Below, one piece after another: positions 40,010-49,618 of a stretch of 64,000 nt of DNA. Location of the stretch: the NCBI RefSeq assembly GCF_945859705.1, contig NC_079134.1, positions 69,002,625-69,066,624 of the forward strand, written 5' to 3'. The DNA comes from Episyrphus balteatus. Its lineage: Eukaryota; Arthropoda; Insecta; Diptera; Syrphidae. A model generated the notes under the pieces. It was not told the DNA's origin and did no database searches. It worked only from the letters and a program-made list of their open reading frames with translations. Every line of letters begins with the position of its first letter. Positions within the stretch are counted from its first letter, which is position 1. The position numbers and the translations under genes are program-made.

Positions 40010-41264
40010 CTGCAAACGAAACCTCAGTAGTTTATGGGAAATACAACCACCAACAAAGCTTATTTTGAGGATGTATGTGTTTCCTTATTTACCAAAATCT
40101 CTCCCCTCCAAAAATAGAAGTTTTGTTTCTCCTGAAAAAAAAACTCTTCTTTGATAAATGGGAGGAAAAGAGCGCGATGTTTGCAATGCACAAAGTTTTG
40201 TCTCTTTTGTAATGGCGGCTCGCGTTTGATTTAACTTTTCCTACATTTTATATTTTCTAGTAAAATCAGTAAAACCTTGATAGCCACAGCCACAGCAACA
40301 TCAAAAAAATTTTTCGCTGCTCCATTTGAAGAATAAAAATAAAAACAATTTAATTTAAAAAATATATAATCTTCTCAGTGTTAAGTGTTATTTGTGAAAA
40401 CTATTTTCTCTAAACAATATCTACCACACAAGTTCTTCGGCACGCCACAAAAATTTATTTCCACCATCAAAATGCACAGCCTCAGCCTAGTGCATTCAGA
40501 AAAAAAAGTAATACAAAAATGATACAAAAACAACCACCAATTGATTTGGAAAATAAATTATTATAAAATTGATAAATTATAAAGTTGTTGATTTTTCTGT
40601 CTTTTAGTGGCGATCAATTCCAGACATCATTGACTGAGTTTACAGCAGCTTCAGCCTTGAGCATTTAGAAAAAAAAAAATCAAAACAAGATACAAAAACT
40701 ACCACCAAAGTGCAGACTGCAGAGTATTTTTTTCTTTTTCATTTTTCTCAACTGGCCAGGCCACAGTCGCGTGCCCAAGGATCTTTTTTTTATGTACTTT
40801 GTTTTCAAAAAAAAACTATTTGTGTTTTTCCAATAAAATATTAAATAATAGTTGTTTAAAAGAATTGTTTGTTTGTTTTGAAGATTTTTTATTTTCAGAT
40901 GAAATTCAAATATGGATTTTAGCAGTACGGATATAAACCCATGAAAGTGCTCCAAATAAGTACTTAAAAAGTACAAGTTTCAGTGCTTTTTCTGTAGGTA
41001 AAAAAGTACTGGAAAATGTACATCAGAACCACTTCCAGAAGTGCTTCGCTGATGCACTTTTGAAGTACATTTGTCTGTACTATTAATGGAGGGGAAATTT
41101 ATTTCATCTTGCATGCAAGAAAGAGATAGCTGCATCACGTATTCTTATATACAGAAAGTATATAACTGAGTTTTTTCCCGAGCTCCTGTCTTTTTTCAGT
41201 GGAAAAGAAGTACTTCTTTTACGTACATATTTCACCGGTTTTTTCTGTAGTTCTACGTTTGCTG
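40010..41264. mobile_element. Dispersed element R, copy B (1255 bp)
   Basis: Inserted in copia between gag and protease, it is near-identical over its ends to 7419-8334 but has about 340 more bases (40310-40650). Ends are CTGCAAACG and CGTTTGCTG. The copia frame before it (GDRVWTGSEGEAADRKK) and after it (SNGECMITGILNGRKTTK) continues on either side. No own ORF recognised. Confidence 0.75.
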
Positions 41265-42213
41265 AGAAAGTTATTTTCTTCCTGTCAGCCGCCTCACCTT
41301 CACTTCCAGTCCAAACACGATCACCAATTGTTAAAGTTGATTTCCTCCTACCAGCTGCCTCACCTTCAGTTCCAGTCACCACTTTAACGTAATCATCATC
41401 ATTCTCAGCATAACACATGAGCGCATCACCTAATTTTGCCCCACCTCTGCTTCCAGTCTTCTTAAAATCGGAGAGCTCTTTGGGACAATCTATTTTCCAA
41501 TGCCTCAATTCGTTACATCTATAACACATTCCAGGCTTGGAATTTTTCGATTTCTGCTGCCTCCTATTTCTTCGCTTTGCAATCAATGCTGACGTACTTG
41601 TACCTGTAACCGAAGAGCTAGACATTCTTGTTTCTTCCATGACTAAACGGGATGTCAAATTATCTAAGGTTTGTTGGCCTTTCGTCGTTGATTCCCATGC
41701 AGAAAAAAAATGCTTATAACTTTCTGGTAGAGTCATATAAATTTTTGTGATTACCATGCTTTCTGTAATTTCTTCGCCTATATCGCGCAATTGCCTAGTT
41801 ATATTCTCGAGTTTTGATATATGTGTTGCTACGTCATCATCAGGCTCCATCACAAACGCATAAAACCTTTGCAACATTATATGCACATTTGCCCTTGATG
41901 TTTGCTCATATACCGACTGAAGCTTTACCCACATTTCTCTGGCAGTAGCACAATTCACAATATGTCGAAGCGGAGTCGGACCAACACTCATTGCAATAAT
42001 GCGCTGCGCTTTGCAATCAGTTTTTGCCCATACTGACAAACGGACATCATATCCCACCTGACTTTCAGTTTCTTATTTAACTGGCTTATTATTAGCACCA
42101 TTGGCAAAATCAAATAATTCTGAGGCACTTAATAAAATCTTCACTTGGAATTTCCATATAGCATAGTTCTCAGAATTATGCAGTTTATCAACTTTGAAAA
42201 TTTCATTTTCCAT
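41265..42213 (-). pseudogene. Copia gag
   Basis: It starts at ATG 42213 (LHNSENYAIWKFQVK near the start), then has one in-frame TAA near 42077 and continues with VGPTPLRHIVNCATAREMW and LQSVYEQTSRANVHIMLQRF. These form the UBN2-type gag domain of copia elements. A zinc knuckle, CYRCNELRHWKIDC, is intact at about 41475-41520. The stop codon inactivates it. It is followed by the R insertion. Confidence 0.87.
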
Positions 42214-42395
42214 ATTCAATATAATTTATAATTGCACGAAATTGGAGAAGGGTATTCGAAGACAAAAGGGGAAAAAAGGGGAGGGCTTTAAAATATTAAA
42301 TTATCTAAACGATTGTAAACGATATTGTAAATGACATTCATTTGTCCTTTATACAATCGCGTGACTTTCACTTGTCTTTTATACAGTCGCGTTAT

Positions 42396-42409
42396 CTGGG
42401 CCCATAACC
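42396..42409 (-). other. Copia primer binding site
   Basis: The minus strand reads GGTTATGGGCCCAG directly after the 5' LTR. This matches the known copia-type site complementary to the internal half of initiator tRNA-Met, not to its 3' end. Confidence 0.8.
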
Positions 42410-43065
42410 TGTTAACTTTAATAAATAAAAAGACAACCAACCTCTTTAAAGTAAACGAGAAAACTCATCATATTAAGCCATCAATCCAAGAAGTAATATA
42501 GAATATAGAGTACATAGTAGGTGTGTTTTTATTACCACCGGTCTTAACTGGACAAAAAAACGCAGTCGGGGCTAAGGAATTTACATGTTAAATGCAACAA
42601 CACTTTAGCCCCTTGGGCTTAGCTGTTAAGCCCGGAGAATTCTCTGGGCTTAACTTTTTCAACAGATTTAAATCTGTGCTACCAACTCAACTTGTTCGTA
42701 AATTGTTTAGAATTTGTTTAAAAACAACAAAAATGATGTTTTTAAGGACAATTATTATTTTAAACATTTATTTAATAGTTAGTTGAACTTTTTTTTTCAA
42801 AAACACACAAAAAAAAACCCCAAAAGCGAAAAATATGACAACTTTATATTTTTTTGTGTCAGCTGATATCGGAACATTTAGTATGCAGTGCTGCCAATTT
42901 TTCTCGCTAAGCCCCGAGGCGTTTTTTTTAACCAGTTAAGCCCGGTGGTAATAAAAAACACACCTAGTATAGATTTACAAAAGTGTTATAATTTGGTAAA
43001 GCTATTAGTAGAGAGTTGCCAAGTAAGATAAATTATTTAAATCTTAAATTCAATTTTGTTTAACA
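42410..43065 (-). repeat. Copia 5' LTR with MITE inside
   Basis: It starts TGTTAAC and ends TTTAACA. Excluding 42520-42964 and one TAGTA it corresponds to the 202-bp LTR at 30479, with several indels. Confidence 0.87.
42520..42964. mobile_element. 445-bp MITE of the GGTGTG family
   Basis: It begins GGTGTGTTTTTATTACCACC and ends with the inverted repeat closing CACACC; the sub-terminal GGGCTTAG/CTAAGCCCC pair is as in 3679-6437. Flanks TAGTA and TAGTA (42515-42519 and 42965-42969). The other copia LTR (near 30571) has a single TAGTA, so a 5-bp duplication is proven here. Confidence 0.9.
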
Positions 43066-43668
43066 AAATTATTTCGTGAACCAAGCTCAAAATAATAAAA
43101 TTTTCTTCAAATTTTCATTACATTTTTCATGTTTTTAGAACTTTTATAACTGCACACCAGCAAAACAAACAAAACAATAACAAAAATAAAATTAAGAAAG
43201 AGAAATTGAATCCAAAAAATGTTTGTCTCAGAAATCTCAAAAAAAAAATCAGCGCTCAGCTGAGATTTTCTGTCTCACTTAGGGCCAGTTGTACAAACGT
43301 GTTTCATAATCGGATCAACGCTTGAACTCGGTTGAACTCATTTGCAGTGCTGTACAATCGAGGTTCAGGTCTTAACCCACAGCTGAACCACGATCAAAAG
43401 TTACCCACCTATATTGGTGTTTAAGTCAGCTATTACATGAAGCCTCAAGAGGCGCGACTCTTTATAAACATAATGAGTGCAAAAGAGAAAAAGATGAAAG
43501 AAAAAATTGTCCGACCGGAGAGTCGTGGCTCGTGAGTCCGAGACTCTTTTTTGACGTTTCTTTTTCCACTTTTTCTTTTTTCAACATTCCCTCTCATTTT
43601 TTTTGCTTCTTGGTGCAATACAACAACAACAAATTTTAAATCAAAAGAGAACTGTCAAATTTGAGTCC
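43066..43668. other. No gene; MITE relic and LINE target
   Basis: A one-ended relative of the 210-bp MITE begins at about 43278 (GGGCCAGTTGTACAAACG). 43430-43600 belongs to the dispersed repeat also seen at 28060-28140 (GAAGCCTCAAGAGG). The LINE landed at its right side. No ORF of note. Confidence 0.5.
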
Positions 43669-43681
43669 TTGACTCAAGAGG
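43669..43681 (+). repeat. LINE target duplication, left
   Basis: TTGACTCAAGAGG here equals 48567-48579. The first four bases also fit the LINE tail, so the true length is 10-13 bp. Confidence 0.8.
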
Positions 43682-43966
43682 TCAGTTTCAAACAGACATT
43701 CAAAGCAGATAGACGTGCAGCGGATAGTTTTAAACACTTAACAAAAACAACCACCAAATCTACCAGCGAAGGGTTTTACCTGCGACGATTTTCAAAAGTT
43801 TTATTACCCTGTGGTAATAAAACCCGAAATCATTAGCAGAGTTAAGCTACCTAAGCCAACCCTTAATTAATGTGCGCATGAAAGTTTTTCTTAAAATATC
43901 GTGCGAGGATTAAACTAAGTGGTGCCATATAATAATTAAAGTAAAAACAATTAGCAGCAATTAAAA

Positions 43967-45613
43967 ATGGGTGAGCCTTTTAATCTTGAAAGTGCGTTTA
44001 TTGCCCTGGAAGAACTAATTAAGAGGATCATCAACGACCTGGGTCCTGAACACGGATCGCGAATCAATAAAACCCTAGGAAGTCTTATCACAAGGGATGA
44101 TCAATTGCAGAAGAACAAAGAAGACAAAGCCGAAGATGAAATGGAAACCGAAAGTGAAGAAAGCTCATCGACACACGTCAACGATGAGGTGCAACCCAGC
44201 CAAGATGAACCAGCCAGCGAAGAAGAGGATACTTGTGATTCTGCTTCCAGTTCGGAAATTGATGGTGAATCTCCCCAGCCAGGGCAGAAGAGGCCTAGGA
44301 AATCCGGAAAAGGAGCAACTGCAGCCAAAAAACTAATAATCACGGATTTCTACAAGCCATCAACAGCAACAGCCCAGCATTCTCCGAATAAGCAGCCAAC
44401 ATCAGCCAGTCCAAACAAGCCGCCAACAGCACAACAGTCACAAGCTGCAACACAGCCACCAACAGCTAAACAACCAGCAACAGCAAGTACAACCGCCGCC
44501 CAGCCACCGCCTCCAATCTCCACCACCAAGACAACAGGAATGCCACCAATCTTCTGTTTTTCCGCTAACATCGCGGAAATCAGCAGATTCTGCAAAAATA
44601 AAAACATCAAGGTGACATTTAAAAACAGGAGCACAAAGACAACTATCATTTCAACTGGGAACCGCCAATCTTTTGAAGACATTAAAAACTTCCTAAAGGC
44701 GAGGAAGATCCAATTTAATACGTTTACACCCCGAGAAGATAGGAAGAACCTACTAATGCTGAAAGGACTTCACTTCACACTCGCAGCCATTGAAATAGAA
44801 GATGAACTTAGGATCGATGGTCTCCCAGTCATTAAAGTCACTGAATTCAAGTCCAAAAAGGCACAGGGCAAAGAATTCAACAACTTCGTCGTAGAACTAA
44901 GTAAGAGCTGTGACATCGCCGAGGTCTACTCAAAGACATTATTAATGAATCACCGGGTTCATTGGGAGCGTCTTAGGACCAACGACATCGTGCAATGCCG
45001 AAACTGCCAACGTTTTGGTCACGTTGCCACAAACTGCGGCCGCCAATATGTTTGCGTTAAGTGCAAAGAAGACCATGAACCAGGACAATGTAGAAGGAAG
45101 GAAAACACCGGATCGGATGTATGGTGCGCCAACTGTAAGAAGGAAGGACATCCAGCTAGCTTCAAAGGATGCCCGACACTGAAAGCTAAGCTTACCGAAA
45201 GGAATAAGGTGCTGGCGCAGAAAAAGTCTCACCAGGAGTTTGCTGCTAAGTCAGCATGTACCATTACCCGCCCAGCAGTGAGCTATGCAGCAATGGCCCT
45301 AAAAGCACAACCACCAAAGGCAGCAACACCCAAGCCAATAGCACCAATGAAGAACCAAACACAACGACAACAAACCAGGACTCCAGCAAAGAGCATCCCA
45401 GTTAATACAGGGCCAACTAAGCCGACCAGACCAGCATCTACATCAGCACCACCACCGATGAATCTCAACAACGAAGTTGAGCGCCTCTTCGGAAGTGACC
45501 TCTTGTCAGTGATGCAGAAAGCCCGGAGTGCCGTTCCGCCTAACTATGGGCTTCTGAGTGATAAAGATAAGTCCGCGGCCTTAGCCACCTTCATCTACAC
45601 ACTATGTCATTAA
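43967..45613 (+). CDS. LINE ORF1 protein, gag-like
   Basis: 548 codons. The start is Glu/Leu-rich. About 45-110 is acidic (DEMETESEESSS), and 110-190 is Pro/Thr/Ala/Gln-rich low complexity. An RNA-recognition-like region follows at about 190-330 (ISRFCKNKNIKVTFKNRS, then KIQFNTFTPREDRKNLLMLK). Three zinc knuckles are CRNCQRFGHVATNC (344-357), CVKCKEDHEPGQC (363-375) and CANCKKEGHPASFKGC (about 387-402). The Ala/Pro/Thr-rich tail ends just before ORF2. It is expected to bind LINE RNA and form the ribonucleoprotein. It overlaps ORF2 by ATGTCATTAA, suggesting coupled translation. Confidence 0.92.
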   Translation: MGEPFNLESAFIALEELIKRIINDLGPEHGSRINKTLGSLITRDDQLQKNKEDKAEDEMETESEESSSTHVNDEVQPSQDEPASEEEDTCDSASSSEIDGESPQPGQKRPRKSGKGATAAKKLIITDFYKPSTATAQHSPNKQPTSASPNKPPTAQQSQAATQPPTAKQPATASTTAAQPPPPISTTKTTGMPPIFCFSANIAEISRFCKNKNIKVTFKNRSTKTTIISTGNRQSFEDIKNFLKARKIQFNTFTPREDRKNLLMLKGLHFTLAAIEIEDELRIDGLPVIKVTEFKSKKAQGKEFNNFVVELSKSCDIAEVYSKTLLMNHRVHWERLRTNDIVQCRNCQRFGHVATNCGRQYVCVKCKEDHEPGQCRRKENTGSDVWCANCKKEGHPASFKGCPTLKAKLTERNKVLAQKKSHQEFAAKSACTITRPAVSYAAMALKAQPPKAATPKPIAPMKNQTQRQQTRTPAKSIPVNTGPTKPTRPASTSAPPPMNLNNEVERLFGSDLLSVMQKARSAVPPNYGLLSDKDKSAALATFIYTLCH

Positions 45614-48252
45614 AGAAGCTCCGCATACTGACGTACAATGTCAATTCATTGTACAGCCTGGAGAAGAGGACATCATTCAACTTGTTCTTGAAGAACAACA
45701 GCCCAGACATCGCCCTCATCAGCGAGACCAACGTGACACGGAAAAATAACATTGACGTCGTTGGATTTAACACCTTCCGACAGGACAAAGCCGAGAGCCG
45801 CAGAGGGACTGCAATTTTTGTAAAGAAAAATATAAGCACCAGTGAAACCATCATCAAAGGACTCTCGACCAGTGAAGCTACTGCCGTAATCTTAAACCTA
45901 GGAAGAGATGAGACACTCACCATAATAAGCGTGTACTTCAAATGCAATTCCACGGCCAAAAACATCCAGAGCGACTTACAGACCCTCAACGGCACACTCT
46001 CGAGAAGCACTTATGGACTCATCGGCGGTGATTTCAATGCTAGACATCACCTTTGGATGGATACAACAATCAACACTGAAGGGAAGGCAATATCCGACTG
46101 GTTGGATTTCAACAGTGCCCAACACTCGTTAGTTGTAATTTCTCAACCGAAACCAACCTACCCAAGAACACCTTCAACATTGGACTTCTTCTTAGTAACA
46201 TCAAATTTTGTGCATATTCATCCTGATTTCTGCAACTTTATCTGTTCAACAGTATCCAGCGACTCGGACCATGAAGCAGTTCAGCTCAGTATTAAGCTTC
46301 ATCAGCCCATCAACTTAGTGACACAACCAGCGGAACACTTCATCAACTATAGGAGATTGGATATAGACAGGCTGCAGAGAGAGGTTGAACAATCCATCAC
46401 TTTCCCACCACACAACAGAAATCTCCAGAATGTTGAAATTGATGCTGCTATTGATTCTCTGGAAACGGCAATCACAAGTGCACTGGACAATCAAAAACAG
46501 CCGAAGACATCAAAGGACCGCTACCAACATCTTCCAGTACACATGCAAAATTTATACGCACACAGACAGCGGTTAAGAAAACGCCTCCAAAGAATCCACA
46601 AGCGAGACTTAAACACATCAAATGCCAACTACCGGACAGTGTGGAGTGAGCTGCAGTGCACCAACATCATGCTCCGTAACGCCATTCAACACTTCAACAA
46701 CACACAGTTCCAGAAGAGACTGCAGTCAATAAAGCCCGGACCTGATGCTTTCAAGAATATCAACCGAATTGTTGGACAGAAGTCACCAATGCCGGAAGTT
46801 ATTAACACCAACAATGGAGAAGCAACAACATCTCAGGAAAAAGCAGAAGCATTTGCAGCCCACTTCGAAGGTAACTTCACACCGAACCCTTCCGCAGACC
46901 CAGTCTTCTTACAGGAAATGGAAGCATCCATCCGAAGGACCTTAGTACCTAACATCGATGTAGCAACATTCAGCAACACCAATCCCGCAAGTGATCCAGT
47001 TGACAGCCCAAACCTGAGCACCCCAGAAGAGATTGCCGAAATAATTAGCCTATCCAAACATAAGAAATCAGCCGGACCGGATGGCATTTCCAACTTCGTC
47101 ATTAAGAGGCTCCCGCAGACAATATTAATCTTCTTAACCATTATCCTCAACAACTGCATCAACAACAGCTACTTCCCGCAGAAATGGAAAACTGCAAGAA
47201 TCGTGGCAATTCCTAAGAAAGGTGCGAGGAACATTATATCTAATTACAGGCCAATTTCTCTTCTCAACAACCTAAGTAAGCTCTTGGAAGAGCTGACACT
47301 GAGGAAGCTCAAGAAGTTTTGCAGCGATTTCAACATTATCCCAGACATGCAGTTCGGCTTTCGGGAGAAGCACTCCACACTGCATCCGCTCATGAAGTTC
47401 CATCAAGACATCACCTCAGCTTTGAACAACCATCAAGTTACCGTCGCATGCTTTCTGGATGTCGAGAAAGCATTTGACAGCGTATGGATAGAAGCCCTTA
47501 TCCATAAACTTCATTTACTAGGCTTCCCTGTAGCACTAATAAAAATCATTTTTTCTTTTCTTTCTTCTAGGAACTTCTTCGTAAAAGTGGAGGATAGAAA
47601 ATCAGCAATGAAGTGCATTAGAGCTGGAGTTGCCCAAGGATCAAAACTTGGTCCCTTCCTCTATAGTATCCTCACGTCAGACCAGCCGCTTGCAAGTGAG
47701 TGCGAGAACCTGCTTTACGCTGACGATTCGCTCACATACCACAAGTCCGTCTCGCCAACGATAGCTGCCAGGAAAGTTGAAGCTCACATTCGAAAACTGT
47801 ATGAGTTCTACAGTAAATGGGGTATCCGGATCAACTCATCCAAATCGGAATTACTGTGCTTTAGACGAACAGGAGGACGAAGCATTCGGTCAGCTGCAAA
47901 CTGTAGGAGCATCACACTTACACTACCTGATGGTACTAAATTGGCAGCCAAACGCAACGCGAAGTATTTAGGGATCAACTTTAACGAGCTCCTGAGGTTC
48001 AACCTTCACTCTAGGTCTGTCCTGAAAAAAGCCAACTACGCCTTCCATCGCCTTCACCCCCTGATGAAGAGAAGAAACGGATTAAGCCAACCAACGAAAC
48101 TCCTGATCTACAAGCAGCTTCTACGACCTGTCATCGCCTATAGCTTTCCGGTATGGTATACCATTTCCAAGACAGCCATGAAGGAACTTCAAATTTTTGA
48201 GAGGAAAATTCTGAGGATCTGCACCGGATCCCAACCGACAACGAGGAAGTAG
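45604..48252 (+). CDS. LINE ORF2, endonuclease-reverse transcriptase
   Basis: 882 codons. The N-terminal endonuclease has LTYNVNS, ISETNV, GGDFNARHHLW and SDSDHEA, the conserved Asn, Glu, Asp/Asn and His residues of the APE-like family. Reverse transcriptase begins near residue 475: KKSAGPDGISN, ARIVAIPKKG with NYRPISLLNNLSKLLEEL, QFGFREKHST, ACFLDVEKAFDSVW, GVAQGSKLGP and the catalytic YADD at 705-708. It ends at IFERKILRICTGSQPTTRK, somewhat short of usual jockey proteins; a late frameshift near 48240 is possible but not provable here. It nicks target DNA and copies the LINE RNA at the nick. Start chosen at the ATG that overlaps the ORF1 stop. Confidence 0.93.
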   Translation: MSLKKLRILTYNVNSLYSLEKRTSFNLFLKNNSPDIALISETNVTRKNNIDVVGFNTFRQDKAESRRGTAIFVKKNISTSETIIKGLSTSEATAVILNLGRDETLTIISVYFKCNSTAKNIQSDLQTLNGTLSRSTYGLIGGDFNARHHLWMDTTINTEGKAISDWLDFNSAQHSLVVISQPKPTYPRTPSTLDFFLVTSNFVHIHPDFCNFICSTVSSDSDHEAVQLSIKLHQPINLVTQPAEHFINYRRLDIDRLQREVEQSITFPPHNRNLQNVEIDAAIDSLETAITSALDNQKQPKTSKDRYQHLPVHMQNLYAHRQRLRKRLQRIHKRDLNTSNANYRTVWSELQCTNIMLRNAIQHFNNTQFQKRLQSIKPGPDAFKNINRIVGQKSPMPEVINTNNGEATTSQEKAEAFAAHFEGNFTPNPSADPVFLQEMEASIRRTLVPNIDVATFSNTNPASDPVDSPNLSTPEEIAEIISLSKHKKSAGPDGISNFVIKRLPQTILIFLTIILNNCINNSYFPQKWKTARIVAIPKKGARNIISNYRPISLLNNLSKLLEELTLRKLKKFCSDFNIIPDMQFGFREKHSTLHPLMKFHQDITSALNNHQVTVACFLDVEKAFDSVWIEALIHKLHLLGFPVALIKIIFSFLSSRNFFVKVEDRKSAMKCIRAGVAQGSKLGPFLYSILTSDQPLASECENLLYADDSLTYHKSVSPTIAARKVEAHIRKLYEFYSKWGIRINSSKSELLCFRRTGGRSIRSAANCRSITLTLPDGTKLAAKRNAKYLGINFNELLRFNLHSRSVLKKANYAFHRLHPLMKRRNGLSQPTKLLIYKQLLRPVIAYSFPVWYTISKTAMKELQIFERKILRICTGSQPTTRK

Positions 48253-48566
48253 TTTACTTTTACGCCGATACGCAATCGGCCTACTACCGCGGCTAAATGC
48301 CATACCATCCAACCCACCATTATCAATACCACAACTGGACAACCGGGACGGAACACCCCGAGGATAACCTAGTCAGCAGACTTGTAAAATTAAGCCTATT
48401 CATGTACTATATTTATATATATTTTATCTTTTATCCATTGTATTAGGTTAGGCCCCATATGTGCCAACAAATTTTATATCAATCAATGTATCTTATTAGA
48501 AATAAGTTAAGCTTAAGTCAATTGTATATAGTATGTTCAATAAAACAAAATTGAATTGAAATTGAA
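48253..48566 (+). other. LINE 3' untranslated region
   Basis: AT-rich, with the signal AATAAAAC near 48538 and a (TTGAA)-type tail in place of poly-A. The duplicated target follows at 48567. Confidence 0.75.
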
Positions 48567-48705
48567 TTGACTCAAGAGGCATCGTGTAATAGTACGCGCC
48601 TCACAGAATGATTATCAAAAGAAAATTGGAAAAAAGAGCCAAGCCTCTTGAGGCTTCGTGTAATAGCTGACTAAGCAGTGGTTCAGCCATGGATCAGGTG
48701 ATTTA

Positions 48706-48920
48706 GTGCCAAATCAAACGTACAAACGTGGATCAGCCTTATTTCAGGAATTTAACCCCCCGATTTCGGCGGATTAGCTGCGGGTCAACTTCGGTTCAAG
48801 CATGAATGTGTCTGTTTCTACATATATGAACCTTGAACCGGTGCTAAACTTCAGCCTTGCTACCGATATCAGATGATAAAAGTTGCTGATCCACGGATTA
48901 AATATTTGTACAACTGGCGC
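48706..48920. mobile_element. 215-bp MITE, TTA duplication, copy 2
   Basis: An inverted copy of 2731-2940 flanked by TTA (48703-48705 and 48921-48923). The left inverted repeat is altered by an 8-base change in CCAAATCAAACGTACAAAC. No ORF. Confidence 0.75.
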
Positions 48921-48942
48921 TTAAAGTTGGAAAACACACTTA

Positions 48943-49201
48943 GGCCGTGTGTGAATTGCGTTAAATAGTTAAATTCGTGTAAAATTTTTGACACTATTGA
49001 GGTGAATAAAAAATTTTCAGCTGTTAAAAATATCTTGGACTCCGGGACCTGGTTAAATTTGAGTTAATTTTTTTTTGCAGATGGTTTTGTTTTGTTTTAT
49101 TTTTATATTAAAAAGGAGTATAATGGAAATTATTTTGTTCACCTCAATAGTGTCAAAAATTTAACACGGATTTAACTACTTAACGCAATTCACACACGGC
49201 C
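48943..49201. mobile_element. PIF/Harbinger-type MITE, 259 bp
   Basis: Terminal inverted repeats of about 65 bases (GGCCGTGTGTGAATTGCGTT at the left, complement at the right; CACCTCAATAGTGTCAAAAA is shared inverted). They are flanked by TTA on both sides (48940-48942 and 49202-49204). GGC-starting ends and a TTA duplication are the Harbinger pattern. Confidence 0.85.
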
Positions 49202-49204
49202 TTA

Positions 49205-49618
49205 AATTTGAATTTTTTGACAGTTCAGGTAAAAGGTCATGGAAATTAATGTGATTTTTCCAAATGATTGGGGTGTTTTTGTATTTGTTTTGGATGTGTT
49301 TGTGATGCTTAATAATATATAAAATAACAATAACACAACTTTTACCACTTTGATTTATCATTTCCTTATTTATTTATTTATTTATTTTAAAAATGGACAC
49401 AATATTCTTCACAAAAAAAAAAAACAACAAAAAATAAATAAAACAACGATCCAAGAATCCTCCCCTTCCTGATCAGTTCATTAATGAATAGTCCGGCCGC
49501 CCTAGAAGTGGCAAAAAACTAGTTTCACTAAAATAATACTTTTGTTTTGTGTATTTCATTCCAAATCACAATACGATATATTTTTACGAACTTTCTGGAT
49601 ACAAGAATTCGTGAAGCA
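49205..49618. other. No gene; TTTA microsatellite
   Basis: TTTA repeats at about 49367-49388, and otherwise AT-rich text. No ORF with a domain. Confidence 0.5.

Larger units (their letters stand above)
30479..43065 (-). mobile_element. Ty1/copia element, old and interrupted
   Basis: The LTR ends TG...CA are at 30479 and 43065 with AAATT on both outer sides (30474-30478 and 43066-43070). On the minus strand the order is gag, protease, integrase, RT, RNase H, as in copia. It is split by a gypsy element (31663-37756), an R element (40010-41264) and a MITE in the right LTR (42520-42964). Several frameshifts, a stop in gag and loss of the integrase core make it inactive. Without the insertions it would be about 4.7 kb. 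Confidence 0.9.
43682..48566 (+). mobile_element. Full-length jockey-like LINE
   Basis: 4.9 kb between 10-13 bp direct duplications. A 285-bp 5' leader begins TCAGTTTCAAACAGACATTC. Two ORFs overlap by ten bases. A 3' region of about 310 bases ends in AATAAAAC and repeats of TTGAA. The ORFs are open with catalytic motifs present, so this copy may be young. Placement in the jockey group rests on the gag-like first ORF with three zinc knuckles and EN-RT without RNase H. Confidence 0.9.

Noticed and set aside
40010..41264. An 8-bp duplication around element R suggesting hAT
   Set aside because: The flanks AGATAACC and AGAAAGTT match at only about half the positions.
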